DNA from: Icerya purchasi
Lineage: Eukaryota > Arthropoda > Insecta > Hemiptera > Monophlebidae
Length of the DNA stretch: 64,000 bases
Direction of reading: 5' to 3'
NCBI GenBank assembly: GCA_039619475.1
Contig: CM077116.1
Span: forward strand, 36,157,183 to 36,221,182
The translations under genes were made by a program, and so were the position numbers. A model generated the notes under the pieces. It was not told where the DNA came from, did not search any database, and saw nothing but the letters and a program-made list of their open reading frames with translations. Below are positions 1 to 14,200 of the stretch, one piece after another (the stretch's first letter is position 1; the number at the start of each line of letters is the position of its first letter).

Positions 1-540
1 GTAGAATACTAGCCAGTTCGCATAGCAAACAATTATTTGCTTATCATATCGGTTTTACGGGAAATAATTCATTACACCGCTTTCCCTTTGAATTCCACAA
101 TTAAAACCTCTTCCAATTTTGAATTTGTTAATTATTGTTTTCGTTTTTGTTTGACCACACTGTTTGTATATAATTATGTATTTTTTAGTGTGTTGTTTGG
201 TTTATTGTTGATTATTCTGGGAGCAAGAGTGATTAGTTTTGCTCCCTCACACTCGCTCGTCTATTACTAAAAGCATACACCTCTCGATTTAACAGAGGTA
301 CCACTTGAAGGTGAGGATAGAAGTTTAGTTGTAGAGTGGTTAAAGTCTTCCACTCCCTCTATTTATATTAAATTGTTAAAAATCAAGTACAGTGAACGTA
401 AAGTTGTCTTTGCAGCGTTTATTAATTCAGCAAAATTGTTCTTTCTTATTTCATTCGAAAAGGTATAAATAATTCATTTTATTACCGGCGCTTTTATCGC
501 TTGCAATATTTTCCTTCAGATACTGTTTATTTTCTTTTTT
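1..540. other. No recognisable gene
   Basis: AT-rich sequence downstream of the transporter gene. The short ORF at 37-270 has low-complexity hydrophobic content and no recognised motif. Confidence 0.4.
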
Positions 541-3500
541 TTGTTATAAATTTGTTGATCTTGCCAGCAGCGGACGATTACCCATCAAGAAAGAAGAACG
601 TAGGACGAAAGGAAAAAAAGGTCACTAAAAGAGTTATTCGGGGAAGAAGGAAAAGACCAGAACTACTATGAAGAAATAACAAAAGGGTCAAAAGAGATCG
701 ATACTAGAATTCGTACAACTAGCAGTCCGAAGAGAAATAAACGTATAGAAGAAAAATATGAGGTAAATCCTACAGCAAAGGGAAACTCTCATGTCTTGCT
801 AGCTGTTTTGTCCGGTTATGATAGACCATATCTATATAAAACAACATGTAATGTAACCAGCACAAAAAGAAAAGAAGTCTTTATCCATGATTGCGACTGT
901 TGGGCAGCGCCCACAAACAGATCCTTATCTGACAATATCGCCGCAACTGCAAAACAATGCCTACAGTGCCCGATGGAACAAGAAATAAATTAGTTATTAC
1001 TTTAATTCTTTATTCTGACTCATCTCGCTTTATTCGGGTGTATGTTATTCAGTGAGTACCCAAAGAGGGAACAAACCCCAGGCTGTTTTAATTCCCCTAA
1101 AAATATCACTCCTTCTCCTTCTAAAAAGAACAGTTTAACGTTAAATTTTGGAAACTGATTACACTGTTAAACGCAAAACTTCTAGCGATTGCGTACTTTT
1201 CCACGCAAGGCCAAAGACTCAATAGACATTATATTGCAATCGCTCTCCGATCGCAACATAGTAAATCTCCATGTCTCTACCATCGCTAAAATTCTATACA
1301 ACAAAATTAAATCGATTACAAAAATCCTCCGGGTCAACATTAACCGATTTTGTCTCCTCAAATTCTTGTTCAGTTCTGCAGCCGTTAAACTTCAAATGTC
1401 TCAGTCATAAGGGTAGCAATTTAGTTGCAAATCATCGATGTTCTGTTTATTAAAACCAGTTTTACGACTTTAAAATCACGGCTTATAAAAATGTATTCCA
1501 CGAAGCGTGTTTAATTAAAAAATTCAGTCTTGCTGGTTCAGCTTTTTCCTTTTCAGATTTAGCTCAATAGTACTTAAATTCTTCTTCTTATAAATTTACT
1601 CCTCAGACTATTGCTCGCAATCCGCAAAATCACTCGCTAATCCTCGACTGCAGTCTTTCCCTACTTTAAAACAATTGTTATTACTGTAATGAGCTCTTCT
1701 TCCCTAGCAACGCTAAGTCAATCCCCAAATTATTGTCCCACAATGCTTTTCCTAATTTTCTTCCCAGCACCGCTATTTTTTCTGCGGAACAACACATACA
1801 AACTTCTTTAGTTCTTCCTAGCCGCAACTACATCGTCCCCATGTCGGCAGAAAAAAACTGTTCATAAGCTAGAGTTTATCTTAATTCCTCAAGAAACTTC
1901 TGCCAACCTATGTCAAAATCCTGAATTTTTCTCGGCATCGCTCAATTATCCTTCGAACTTTATTTCTATGTAATCAATCAATTTCCTTAATAGCTATTTA
2001 TTCTAGAAATCTTAATACCCGTTCATCTATTAAATTTGAATTTATCCATATGTCAAGTTTCAGGATTGTATCATTGTTTCTTTAATTCTTAGCTTCTATA
2101 TTATCTATTCTTCTATTTATTCGCCTTTTCCGGTTGTTCTCTTTCGTCCACGTATCATTTTGTACCATTTCCATGATACTAACAATACTATTTGTTTCTT
2201 CTATCGTTACATTAGTATCATATTGCCGTTTTTATTATTTTATTTCGGTGCTGCTTTCCTCTTGTAACTAGGTTAGTTGATAGCACACAGAGACCCAGAC
2301 ACAATGATTGTTTTGAGCGATGGGAGCTATTTTTACAAAGTATTCGGCTTTATATACGATTTTTCTTTTTGTTTCACCATTATTTCCGTTTATATTTCCT
2401 TCTTCTCAAAGCATTTCTTCAGTATTTCTTGCTGCCTTGAACTAGACTGATTGCTACTATGACCCTCACTCAATTTATCTGAGCAATGGGAGTTTGTATG
2501 TGTATTTCACTTTAGATTTCTTACTCAGTTTCTTTTTACTTTTACCTTTCTGCTTATTCATATGACTATGAAGATACTATTATTTTAGGTTTCACGTCAT
2601 TCTTTTCTTTGTTTTCCAAGTTTGCCCTTCTGGGTTCTTTCATAATTTTTCCAACCTTTTCATTTATTACTTTTTATTTTGGGTTCCTCTATCTAAAAAT
2701 CCACTATGCCGAGTCAGCTGAATATTCTATAATGAAACTGGCGCAGTATTAAGGCCAACGAAAGCTCCTTAGGATGACTACTTGGATCAGTGTAATGTTA
2801 ACATTTCTCTGCTTTCTGAAATCTGATTAAAATGTTTTTCTAACATCAACTACCGTGGTTTCTCCCTCATTGGTTCCAACTGTAATGATGGCTCCGGTGG
2901 TTCAACTGTTTTAGCGAAAAACATCCAGTTTATGGCCCACGATGTTTAACCCTTGCTTTCTGCTAATCCTCCTTATCCCATTATGCTCACACCTTCATTT
3001 TTAATTATTCTTCCGAACCTCCTAATTTAATTTTCGCTTATATTTCTCCCAATTAAGATTTTCACAACTTTTCTTTTCCAAAACATTTATTAATTCTTTC
3101 TCCTTTCCTGGCATCAAAGACAGCGATAGAATGGTTACTCTGCTGTTCGGATTGTCACAATTACAATAGAAATAGCATTATATTAGCAAATTTTATCCTT
3201 CAGAATGATTTATTCCTCCTCAGCGGTGTGGTTCTTCTACTTGTATCAGAAGCTATTCCACTCTCAGTTCTATTGATCTATCTTTAATCTCCCCTAACTT
3301 GGTCTCAGTTGTTCATGGTGTGAACGATACCTTTGGTAGTGACCAAGATCTTACCGTCATATCTTCATTTCCTTGAAAGAATTAGTTCACCTTCTTTTAA
3401 TCCTCTTTGTATTGAAAAATAGATTCTTGATATCTCATTTTCTTCAATCTCTACAAGTTTAAATACTTTTTCCCAATATGATTTCTTTATTAATTCTATT

Positions 3501-4910
3501 TGTTTCGCATTAACTTGCTCTTCTCCACTTATTCGTATTTTGACTTATAAAAGAGTTAAATCGACTTTTTCCTTGTGTTGGGCTGGAAGGCTGATTTTAA
3601 TTTGAGGTCATTTCGTTCTTGTTCAACTTTCTGGAATAAAAAGCCAATGCTAGAACCAGATTTATTTTAAAATCGGCTAAAAGAAATGCATAAAAAAGCT
3701 TCTATTCCTCTTGTTCGCGCTCCATTTCTATTTTCTTTATTTGTAGACTGGCCAAGGCCTTTGCATTTCCTCTATCCCGACTTCCTTTTAACTACAATTT
3801 CTCTCCTGAGAAATTGGTCTTTCTTATCAACTATATAGATCCTCTTTACGAGCTATAATGAATCATGTTTATTTCGTCTTCTCCTTCTTCATCACACTTT
3901 TTGGTTTCCCTTTTTATTTATATAGAACTGGAAAAATTTCCTTCCCCATTTTCAAAAATCTCTCTAATTATGCTCTTCGGTTCTTCTTAAACTTGTTAAT
4001 TGATTTCTTTACTTTGGTTTTACTTCTTTATCTTGGAATATGTTCATCGTTATACCTAAACTCAATTCATCCTTACTTCGTCCAGTCTGTCTTGCTTCCT
4101 ACATTAGGAAGCTTTCCCAAAGTGCAGTTAACAAACGTTTTGTTTAATAGGTGAAATGCTATAATTTGATACCTAATAACATACTTAATTTACACCCTGG
4201 ACGTGGCCCTCCTGAGACTGTACTAAAACATTTTCGGCAGACGTTTACGCGTCATTTATTGCCAAAAAATTCCTTCATCCACGCCTTTGACAATGCCTAC
4301 TTTCTATTCTCTTTCATGTAATATTTTCTTTTAATATTACAAAAACCTTTTCATTTTGTATTAACCGTCATTCTTTCTTCTCTTTGTTCCACTTTCCAGG
4401 CTAATCTTTCGTGGATTAGCGCAGGGTTCCTGCTTAAGGTCAACTTCATTCAACATTTGGGCGTACGTGACCTTGCTGGACTGCATTTTGCGTAACTTTC
4501 TGGTTAATTTGAGATTTAGGTGGTTGCTGAGAGAGTATCGTCTTTTTTACAAGTAGACATATAAATAATGTATTACAATACCAGCTTATTATAAGTTTTA
4601 AAGTATTTAATGTAGTATTAGACATAGTTAGAATTAAGATGATGTAAACCTTTATGAATAAACCATTATGTTGGAAAGCCACAAAAGAGCTATGACCTTA
4701 TAAGACCCACAAATTATTTAAAAAAAAAAATCATATCTTATTTGAATGTTCTTCCATCGATACTGTACCTACTTCTTCGTTTTTACTAATACATCTTTCT
4801 ATTTCTTATAGAGTGTCTCTTTTCCTCTCCTTCAGTCATATCGGCCTTTGGATCTTTTCTGTCTGAATGTCCTTGTCAACGATCCAAATAAAACTACTTT
4901 ATTATATTAT
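540..4910 (+). mobile_element. Decayed LINE (R1/I group, RNase H lineage), 5' region to C terminus
   Basis: Many stops and frameshifts, but the order of parts is LINE-like. A 5' portion with ADDYPS (about 565-590) matches another LINE 5' end at 10.98-11.07 kb. An endonuclease-like stretch follows: GFSLIGSNCNDGSGGST about 2850-2905 and LVSVVHGVNDTFGSDQ about 3300-3350 (the SDH site reads SDQ). RT remnants follow: YNLIPNN...GRGPPETVL about 4160-4230 and LIFRGLAQGSCLRSTSFNIW about 4400-4460. Last come the C-terminal knuckle remnant HILFECSSI about 4730-4760 and a terminal SK-stop near 4890. The RNase H region appears to be lost. It is non-functional. Confidence 0.6.
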
Positions 4911-5091
4911 TAATTTTTTCGGTAATGTTACTTTGGCGCTGATAACGAGTATTACTCTATTCGAAACGTTAGCCGATAATATATGTAACGTGGTTTGTAC
5001 CGAAAAAAACAATAATAAATTTAGGATGACCACAAAAATTGAAAATTTTTTTTTGCTTAATTTATTTTAAAAATTTACAATTATTTTATTA

Positions 5092-5915
5092 TTTTTTTTT
5101 TTGAGCATGTCGGCTAAGGACGTCACCCAATCCAAAGGTGAGGCAGCATTAATGATTATAAAGGAACAATATTAGAAATGGAACATAAGAATGAAGCTAA
5201 CAAAGGAATAACCAAGGCAAACCGAAAAGAAAGGATGCTGTGAGCGCTGTAAGGCGTAAGGAAGCCAAGACGCAAAAGACCGGAATACAGTATCGCGCGT
5301 TCTGAAGAAATGAAAGAACATTCAAGCAAAATGTGATTCGCACCACAAATGAAGTTTGCTTCTGCTGGATCAAACGGGCAGAGAGGAGACTGAGTAATGC
5401 AGAAACGGAAGAGCGAAGAAGGAAGCAAGCTGTGATTAAACCGAAGTCTAATTACAGATGAGATGGTTGACCACTTCATGTTGGGGAAATTACGAAACCA
5501 CGGAAAAAGAAGAGGAATAGGTTGTATGGAAGCAGAATTATAAAAAGAAGAAGGATAGAGATCAGACCAACAGTCGCGATGGCAACGAAAGGAAAAAGGA
5601 AGAAGACTTTGAGCTGGAAAATTACTAATAAAGCGACCGTCTGAAACAGTTGAACGTGCCAACGAGTCGACTAACTTGTTGCCCGAAATTCCACAATGAC
5701 TAAGAATCCACAATAGATCAATACGAACAGAGCGGGACTGAAATAGATGGGAAATTAAGGAGCGTATGTGAAACACGATAGGATCAGCGGATGGTTTAAG
5801 AAAGGGAGTAGCAATGGCTTGTAAAACGCCTTTTGATTCCGAAGATACGAGAACCTTGGATATATTATTAGTAGAGGCTATAAAAAGGATTGCTTGTAGG
5901 ATCGCATACAACTAA
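5092..5915 (-). mobile_element. LINE 3' end, RNase H and C-terminal knuckle, 5'-truncated
   Basis: The open frame at 5911-5156 (251 codons) reads the second half of an RNase H domain (VSSESKGVLQA, LWILSHCGISGNKLVDSLA). After it comes a conserved tail with FNHSLLPSSLFRF and the CGANHILLEC cysteine/histidine knuckle. The poly(T) at 5092-5102 is the element's poly(A) tail. The same subfamily occurs at 34871-35345. It lies about 180 bp downstream of the transporter stop codon and points the same way. Confidence 0.8.
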
Positions 5916-6073
5916 GGGAGCAGGTCAAAAAAATTTATGTAGCTGTTTATGTTTAAGATACAAAAAAGCGGATAAGTTAGTAATGTATCACCATAAAGTT
6001 TATGTAATTTCTCAAAAAATGCGCGTTAGCATATAAATTTAACGTAGATTACAACAAAATACCATCGAAAGTA

Positions 6074-6079
6074 TTTATT
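6074..6079 (-). other. Possible polyadenylation signal AATAAA for the transporter gene
   Basis: TTTATT on the plus strand reads AATAAA on the gene strand, 15 nt after the stop codon. Such a short 3' UTR is unusual and AATAAA is frequent by chance in AT-rich DNA, so a more distal site is possible. Confidence 0.3.
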
Positions 6080-6093
6080 TCAATACGCCAGTA

Positions 6094-6252
6094 TTAAGTG
6101 AAGCTAACTGGCAATCTCTTTTTTTTATCTTCCAATTCTGCGATTTTTGCCCAATCTTGAACATCTCCCGATGAAAAAGTAACGTAAAAACTAGCTATTG
6201 TAAAATAAATAATACTGCAAATTAAGAATACGATATTCCATTCATCTTTTGT
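6094..6252 (-). CDS. SLC17-type transporter, last coding exon 9 (residues 406-457 and stop)
   Basis: Acceptor ATTTTTGCAG. It encodes TKDEWNIVFLICSIIYFTIA (TM12), SFYVTFSSGDVQDWA and a charged tail ending LPVSFT-TAA. The W in QDWA is typical of the insect C-terminal tail. A polyadenylation-type AATAAA lies 15 nt downstream. Confidence 0.94.
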   Translation of the reverse strand, partial: TKDEWNIVFLICSIIYFTIASFYVTFSSGDVQDWAKIAELEDKKKRLPVSFT

Positions 6253-9200
6253 CTGCAAAAATAATAAAAAAAATATAAATATATATATATATTATTTATT
6301 TACTACTTATTTAAAAAAATATAGATATATAAGAGCGTGACTAAAAATTTACTTATGCAGAAGGAATAGAAAGTTTCCTTCACTGCGAACAAGCTTAAAT
6401 TAATGTGACAAAGAACGAGATTCTATTGCTTACATGCAGGGATCGTATATGTTGTAATTTCTAAAATTTCTATTTGTAATTTAAGATTTTTCCTTATTTT
6501 TAAAATAATGTATTTAAACTGATCGCTCATAATAATCGGAAGACTTTATGAAATATTTAAAAAACTTTAGGGTTTTTTATCCAATCATTTTACTTCTGGG
6601 CATGCTTTTAGTACTGATTATAGAAATTAACGAAACTACAGAGAAAGTACCTTATCAGTAACGATGTATCCGACAACAATTGGAGAAATTGATGAAATGG
6701 TAACTCCTAAAGTATTTGCTACTCCCACCAATACACCAGAATACGCTGGAGCTACATCGAGAAAATTAGCGCTGTAAAAAAGTAACGATAAAACAACGGT
6801 GAAAAGAATGCCTGCCAGTTAAAAAATTACAATTGTTCAATTAATAATAATATCACTCTAGACTAAAACGAATATAAAAAAAAAAAACACTTAAAATTAA
6901 GAGACAGTGTTATTTTATATATCAGTTGGACCAAAGGAACTTTATATTGAATTGACACACACAACTTATAAACACAGCTATATAAATAACATGTTCTTCG
7001 TAAAATAATTCATATCTATTTTAACGATTATAAAATTTCAAATAACCCAGCATGCAATAATTAAGAAATAGTAGAGAAATCAAAATTTAATATATACGGA
7101 AAGGGAGGAAATGAACACTCTGCTGAAGCTGGAACAGCAACTAGTTTATAGGAAAGTATGTAAGAAGTACAATAAAGAGTAAGACGTTTGAGATTTAAAC
7201 TAAGAGCAAGACGAGGGGAAAGGTTGTAAAAGCAGTAAGAGGTAGAAAAGAAAGTTAGGTATCGGGCCATGATTTGGAAGCTTGCTTCAGCGGAAAAAAG
7301 ATGTTATGAGTGAGAAATTCATGAATAAATTGGCCGTTAGAAGAAGCAAAGCGAGCAAGTAGGTCAAAGAAGTTGTTGATGCCGCTATGACTGGGAATCC
7401 AAAGGATATCTATTTGAATGAAGTGAACAAGGGAAAACTTGGAAATTAAAGAACGAATAGAAAAGATAATGTAGTCATACAAAACGGATGAAAAAAATAA
7501 GGATATAGCTTTTGAGACAGATGATTATATGCTTACTTATTAGCGAACTAATGTTTAAAAATGGAACAGGTCGAACAAAAACATTATGTACATAAAGGAA
7601 AACATTATTATTTCTAGAAAAAAAGTTATTAGCTGTAAACATGATTCGGAGATAATGAAACATCGTCGTCTAGCTAAAATAAGAGTTTTAGATAACGGCA
7701 CACGTATATAGAATGCAGGTTCGATGGCTCGATAGGCAATTTCGTTTGGCACCAAAAAGAGTAAAGTTTTTAAAAAACATATTTAACAGCTTAATTATAA
7801 TCTTCTTGTTACAGTTGGAGTAAAATATAATAGGCCAGTCTTTATTTGTAGAAGCAAAACACGATCGCATGATTTCAGAAATAACGCTAATATAGAAACA
7901 CAGCAGATGTTTAAAAGCAGTCTACCAGCTAAGTTAATATCATTTAATGCAAAACTTCAGTCATTAATCGTGCGACAGAATGCCTCGTAGTAGAAAGGTT
8001 CAATAAGAAAACTATAAATTAAGTAAAGAAAAATATTAAGAGAAATTTTTGGGCCCAGGAACTAATGGATGTGGAAGAAGAAACAACACAAAACGCTGCA
8101 AATGTGTAAAGCTTAGCGACGAAATGAGAAAACGAAGAATTATACACATGATGCGTTTAAACTCCTACCGACTGTAATGTGAAAAAAAGTAGATGCAAGA
8201 GTTTTTACAGAATTGGAAGACTTAAACGAGGTTCGGATTAGATGTCGAGCTACGTATCTACTTTTAAAAAAAACTGAATAAACATCGAGGTTTTTCATGA
8301 AAAACCGAAGTTAAATACAGGAAAAAGTGGAGTGGGAGAAGAAAGAAACAACATCGCAAGCGAAAAGTAAAATGCTGCAAGAGAAGGAAAATAAAGAAAA
8401 TTAATCCGGTGAAAATAATGGTGGTCCAAAGATATTTCGAAAGAAAAAGAAGAAGACAGGTAACCACGATCCTTTTATTAGAGAAAATGCTAGAGCGACA
8501 ATGGAGAAAGAAAAAATGTTATATCGGCTCGCTTTTTCGTGAAATTTCGGCGAGCGAAACAAACAAAAATGCTTCTTCGATAAAGACTTTTAGTATTTAT
8601 GGCAGACGATTTCCGAAATGCTATTTCACACTGATGATTTTTTTAAATTTATTTATCGATACAGAAAATCTTTAAAAAAATGAAATAGGAAACTAAAGGT
8701 CGTTAAGGTTAATGTTCCTAAATAATTTTTGTTCCGCTGACGATGCAGTATTTATAGGTAATGTGAGCTACATGAATTAAAATGATATGATAGATCAGCA
8801 CGTTTGCGTATGAACATAGGTAATTAATAACTGAAAAGCATTCGATTACCTTAAACATTACTCAAGATACTTATATATTATAAAAAATAGTGAATATTTA
8901 AATGTCGCAAGAAATGACTACACACAGAAATATAAAAATTTAACACTAAACATAAATCATCTAATAGAAAATTCATTATATAACACAAAATCGAATAACT
9001 AATTAATAATTATTCTATTTTTATTTTGCATTTTCATTTTAATTTTAAACTATCCACCTACATTAATTTATCGGCTTTTATTAATATAGCATTATTCTTC
9101 ATTTATTTGTATTCAGTACACGCTGTGGTCATCGACGAAATAGTTCAAGACTAGTCGGTGTTTTTACATTTTTAATAATTTATGTTTTCAATTTATCATA

Positions 9201-10571
9201 ATGTATTGTGACTGCTATATTATATCTATGTAATTCAAACAAAAATTGTTACGAACAATAAAGAAAAAAATAAAAATTGAAATAGGCTGATAATTGAATA
9301 CGTAAATGAAGTGAACTACTTACGTCAATGAAAAGAGCTTGGAAACAACTAAAGGGAAGGTACATTAAAGGATAGTGCTGCCTAGGCAGAAGTATTGGCC
9401 ATTAAAGAACGCACCGTAAAAAATGACATATTAAATAGTTGCATTATTCCATCATTGACTTACAGCTGTCAGAAATCGGGTTGGCTAGGTTATTATAAAC
9501 ACAACACAATTAAAGTTCTGGTAAATATTTCCGTATGGTACAGTCATCTCTTAAATTGATACCTTGCTTTTACGAGTTAGTGTTGTGGCTAATTTCCGTT
9601 TCAAGATGGTCTTTAACTTTTCTAATATACGGCGGTTCTGTCTAGGTTGTAACATTTATTGCATTACTACATTTCAGTGGATCATTCAACTGGAGTAGTT
9701 TAACATTGACAAACGTGCACTTTTTTTGGGGATCTCGCGTAGTGCAGTGGGTATCTCCCAAATTGTACTTTACATATACTTTGTTCCTATGATAAGATTT
9801 AAGTTTTACTTTTTAAATTTATAATGAAAAACAAGATTATTATATAGTTATTTTTGTTTTCTTTTCTCACACTAACCATTAAAATAAATATTTGGTTAAT
9901 GCAAAAAAAATTAATTTCGTTGTACTCAATTCTCTATTTATTTGATCCATTTTGTGTTTTTTATTTTTATTTCTTGTGCGGTTACTTTCTTAACCTAACT
10001 TAATGAGACTTTGTAAGTTACTAACTAGTCGGACTACTATCATCAATTCGTTTTGGGCAAAAGAGACCAAAAAAAAAAAATATGGTCCAGAGTGAAAACG
10101 AATGAAAAGAAAATTGAGAGTATTCAAAACGCAATGTCTAGATATCCATTCTATGCATTAAACGCAAAGATCAGGCGAAAAATTTTCTTAATGAAAGTAA
10201 AATAAAGAAGTTGGATTGGACATGTTGCGAGACTAATGGATGATAGGTGAACCTACAGTATAAAATATTGGTAAACAAAAAATGAAAATATGATGGGAAT
10301 ACGGTGTAATAAAATTTATACGTAATAGACAATAGAGAAAATTGTTCAGAGCGGCAAAAAGAGTAGGCAAGGTTGCAGGTCTTCTCCAGAATATAGGGTT
10401 TTAATTTTAATTTTAATATAACAATATAATGCAAGTTATAAAGTGGCATGCATGTAAAAATAATGTAAATGTGCAATTATAGTTATTTATATGGTTTATG
10501 AAAATTTTTCATGAATTAACTCATACACACATCGTTTTATTTTATTATTATAATGGTTAATAAATAAATAA

Positions 10572-10605
<34 letters not shown>

Positions 10606-11231
10606 GTAGTGTATCTATACATTATTAGTTAATGAAAATAATAAAAATTATAAACAGAATAATTAACATTTAAATTGAATATAAACGAATATTCTAGAAA
10701 CGTTTGTTTTTTATACATCCCGTGTTTCTTCTTCTTTAATTATTTATAAGCTGATTATTTTGTCCGTTGGTACTGTGGGCTCTGTAATTGCAGATGTGGT
10801 CATAGTATAGGACAGCTAGCTGATTTTGCTCTTACCTTCGGCGATGTCATTCCTTCTCTTTTCAGGATGCATATGTTTGGCATTTTTCGACGTTGATTGT
10901 TATTGTTTCTTCATCCTTGGTATAGCGATTTTTGTCAGATTCCATTCCTTGTGACTCATAATTGTTGCTATTTACATGTGTTGATGGGTAATCGTCCGTT
11001 GCTAACAAGCCCAGGGAAAAACCCAACAAGAAAAAAAAAAGAAAAATGACTATGATTCCATACACGGGCTCCTCGTTTATTATGGAGCTGTGTACGATTC
11101 TGCCATCTCTAGAATACTTGAAAATTAGGCTAAATAAAAAGATTTTATTTCTATCCTACCCACAGGCCATTTTATTAAAATTTAAAAGGACATTATAACA
11201 TTGAAATGAAAATCAGAAAATTAATGGCTGG

Positions 11232-11271
<40 letters not shown>

Positions 11272-14200
11272 ATATACAATATATACAATATATACAATAC
11301 ATACAATATATATATATACTCGGTCATTTTGGCCTCTCAAGGGCCTATGCCCCTTGACCCCTCTTGCTTATATTTCTATCTCTTTCTCTTCTATACTTTG
11401 TATAAAATGATCAAAATTTACAACGTAATTCTAAATCGGTCCATATGAATATAATAATATAATCACAGAAATCCTATAAAATATAACAAACTTTACATAA
11501 AATTGGGACATTTCTTCTAATGGAGGTAGCCTAAGAATTACGTTATAATTAATATGTATACAAGTATATATACATGTATACATATATAATAATAAATATA
11601 GCATAACTGAGTGATAGTTAAATGGATTCCTGCTTTTGCAGGAATTCGCCATAATGAGATAGTAGATAACCTGTGCAGAATAGACATAGAAATAGAGATA
11701 TTAAATTGAACTTTGAGGAAATTATTTTTCATATAATAGAAAAACCGGTTAAAAATTGGAATACACAGAATAAGAACATTAGTAAAATGAAGGAGAACAA
11801 ATATTATTATATCATGTACAAGGTCGGGAGTTATCCGGAGTTCAAGGTAAAAAAAATTACATAAGGGAAATCTGTCGAGTGAGGTTGAGACACTATCGGA
11901 AGCCATTTCATTTAGCTAGATTAGGAATAGTAATTAATAATATTCGTTCTGAATATGGATTTTTGTTTGTATTTGCCAGTATGAACAACATAGTGGGGAA
12001 AAAGAAGGGCTAGTTAAAGAAATTTTTAACAAATATTATATGAACGACTATATACCAAATCGTAAATCAGCCGATGTTTACAAAGTGTAGGTCGTTATAT
12101 TTATCTTTTGAATCTTCTGATATTAAACTATAATAAGTGAAAATTAATTCTCTAGTACTGTGTAGACTAGTCGAAGAACAAAAGCTGGGGGAAAAAGAAT
12201 AGACTCGCCCATAATTACCTCTTCCTAAAGATCGATGAGCCCCCTTGTGAGTTCTGCAACTCAACCCCCATCACAATCAAACACCTTCTTTACGAATGCC
12301 CCAACATTAATCAAATCCGTCTAGAACTAAAAATTCCCTTAAATAATACAACCATCCCTGACAACCAAGACGAAATTAAAAAAATTCTTACCCTGATTAG
12401 AAAACTAAACTTAACAACCAGCATTTAAAATACCTACCTCTTCCAAATTCCTTATTGTTTCTGATTCTTTAAGTGTTCTTCTTCCCTTTCTCCTTCCACT
12501 GATGCTATTATCCTGTCTATTCGTTCTCTTCTTCATGATCTATCCTCATCGACGTCTACCCAGATTGACTTTCTTTGGATTCCGGGACATTCAGGCATTG
12601 ATGGAAATGTAGCCGTCGACCTCCTTGCTAAAGCTGCTGTTTCCAATGGGAATTTTATTAGTAGGGTTCCAGCACACAATATTCTTCTTCCAACTAAATC
12701 CTGCCATCGTAGACTTTGGCATTCTGTTTATGTATCTCTCTTCGCTAATCCTAATTCCTATTATCTCTTGATTAATCCTGTTCCTCCTCCTCGTCCTTGG
12801 TTCTATGAGTTTCCCAGTTTGCGTCGGTCCATAATTACTAAATTATCTCGCCTCCGTTTCTCGCATAGTCTCCTCCCTTCTTCACTAAATCGCTTCTCTT
12901 TGGCTGCATCTCGTAATTATCCATTGGATCCTGAAGGTTCCCAGTATGTTTGCGATGCGAATCACGTGCTCTTCGAGTGCTCCGGTTTATCTCGCGAGCG
13001 TGAGTTACTTTATTATCATCTTTTAAAGCTTGGTCTTCCTGCTCCTTTCAACGCCTCTTATGTTCTTTCTCTACCTACTATCTCTGTTGTTCCTGTCCTA
13101 GGGGTGTTCCTTGATTCCATTGTCGACAGAATTAAAATATAATTTCTAGTCTATTCCATGTATCTATTCCTTTTTGCTGGGCTAATGCTCTTTGGTAGCA
13201 AACCCAAGGGGGGGTAAAAAAAAAAAAAAAATACCTACTTGACACTGGGTGTAATAATCATAGTAATTAAAAACACCCAGTATAAAAATAATAACAATAA
13301 AAAAAAAAAGAAAAAAAAAAAGAAAAAAAAGAAAAAAACAGAATAGAAGTACAGTTTTATATATACATACATACATTACATAAACATATGTATATATGTA
13401 TGTATGTGTAAATATTAATGATAAATGACTAACAAAAATGAATTATATCAGTAAAAATAAATTTAGTATATATTGTAAATAAATATTACATAAGAAACAA
13501 GTATAAAGTATATGTTTTCCACATAAAATTTAACGTCTGCGATCATGGCATGCAATAATATAATAATTAGCATACATTGTTGGATTCTTAAGAACAACTA
13601 ATTCGCCTACGCTGTAGAAAGTTAGATGAATTATTTCTTCTTGAAGATTAAACTGTATACTAAATTAATTTTTCCTAATGTGTTTTTTGTCTTTTTTCTA
13701 ATGCTAAAGGTAGAACACTCCCGAAAACATTGAATTTAAATAATTTTTATTATGTTTATAATTTTCATTACTTTTAATTATGTGTCTGATAATTATGAAA
13801 ATTAACAGCTACGCTTAATATTTATAAACGCTGTCTCAGAAATGCACAGGAAAAAAAATTAAGAGAATGAAATTTCAAAAATCTTGCGGGTAAAGAAAAA
13901 ATTTTGAAAAATAAATATACTCACCTATATTTAAAAATAATTAGTAAAAATTTTAAAAAATTAAAATTTCGAATTTTCGAAATTCGTCGACTGTAGTGAA
14001 GAAACTGGCACACAAGTTGTTTGCACATGAAACAACATAATATGTTATTTTCCTTCTTTGTTTTAATTAGCGGTCATAAAACGTGTTTACTATTTCAGGT
14101 CACCCTTGATCGTCACTTCTCTTTTCAAACTTCATCTGTTTTATTATTGTTAAGGCAAACAGGTTTATATTAGTTGTGTGTATTTTTAAAATATTTATCC

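Noticed and set aside
11206..11448. 80-codon ORF with YIYIYIYIYNIYN repeats
   Set aside because: Pure translation of a (TA)n/TACAATATA simple repeat.
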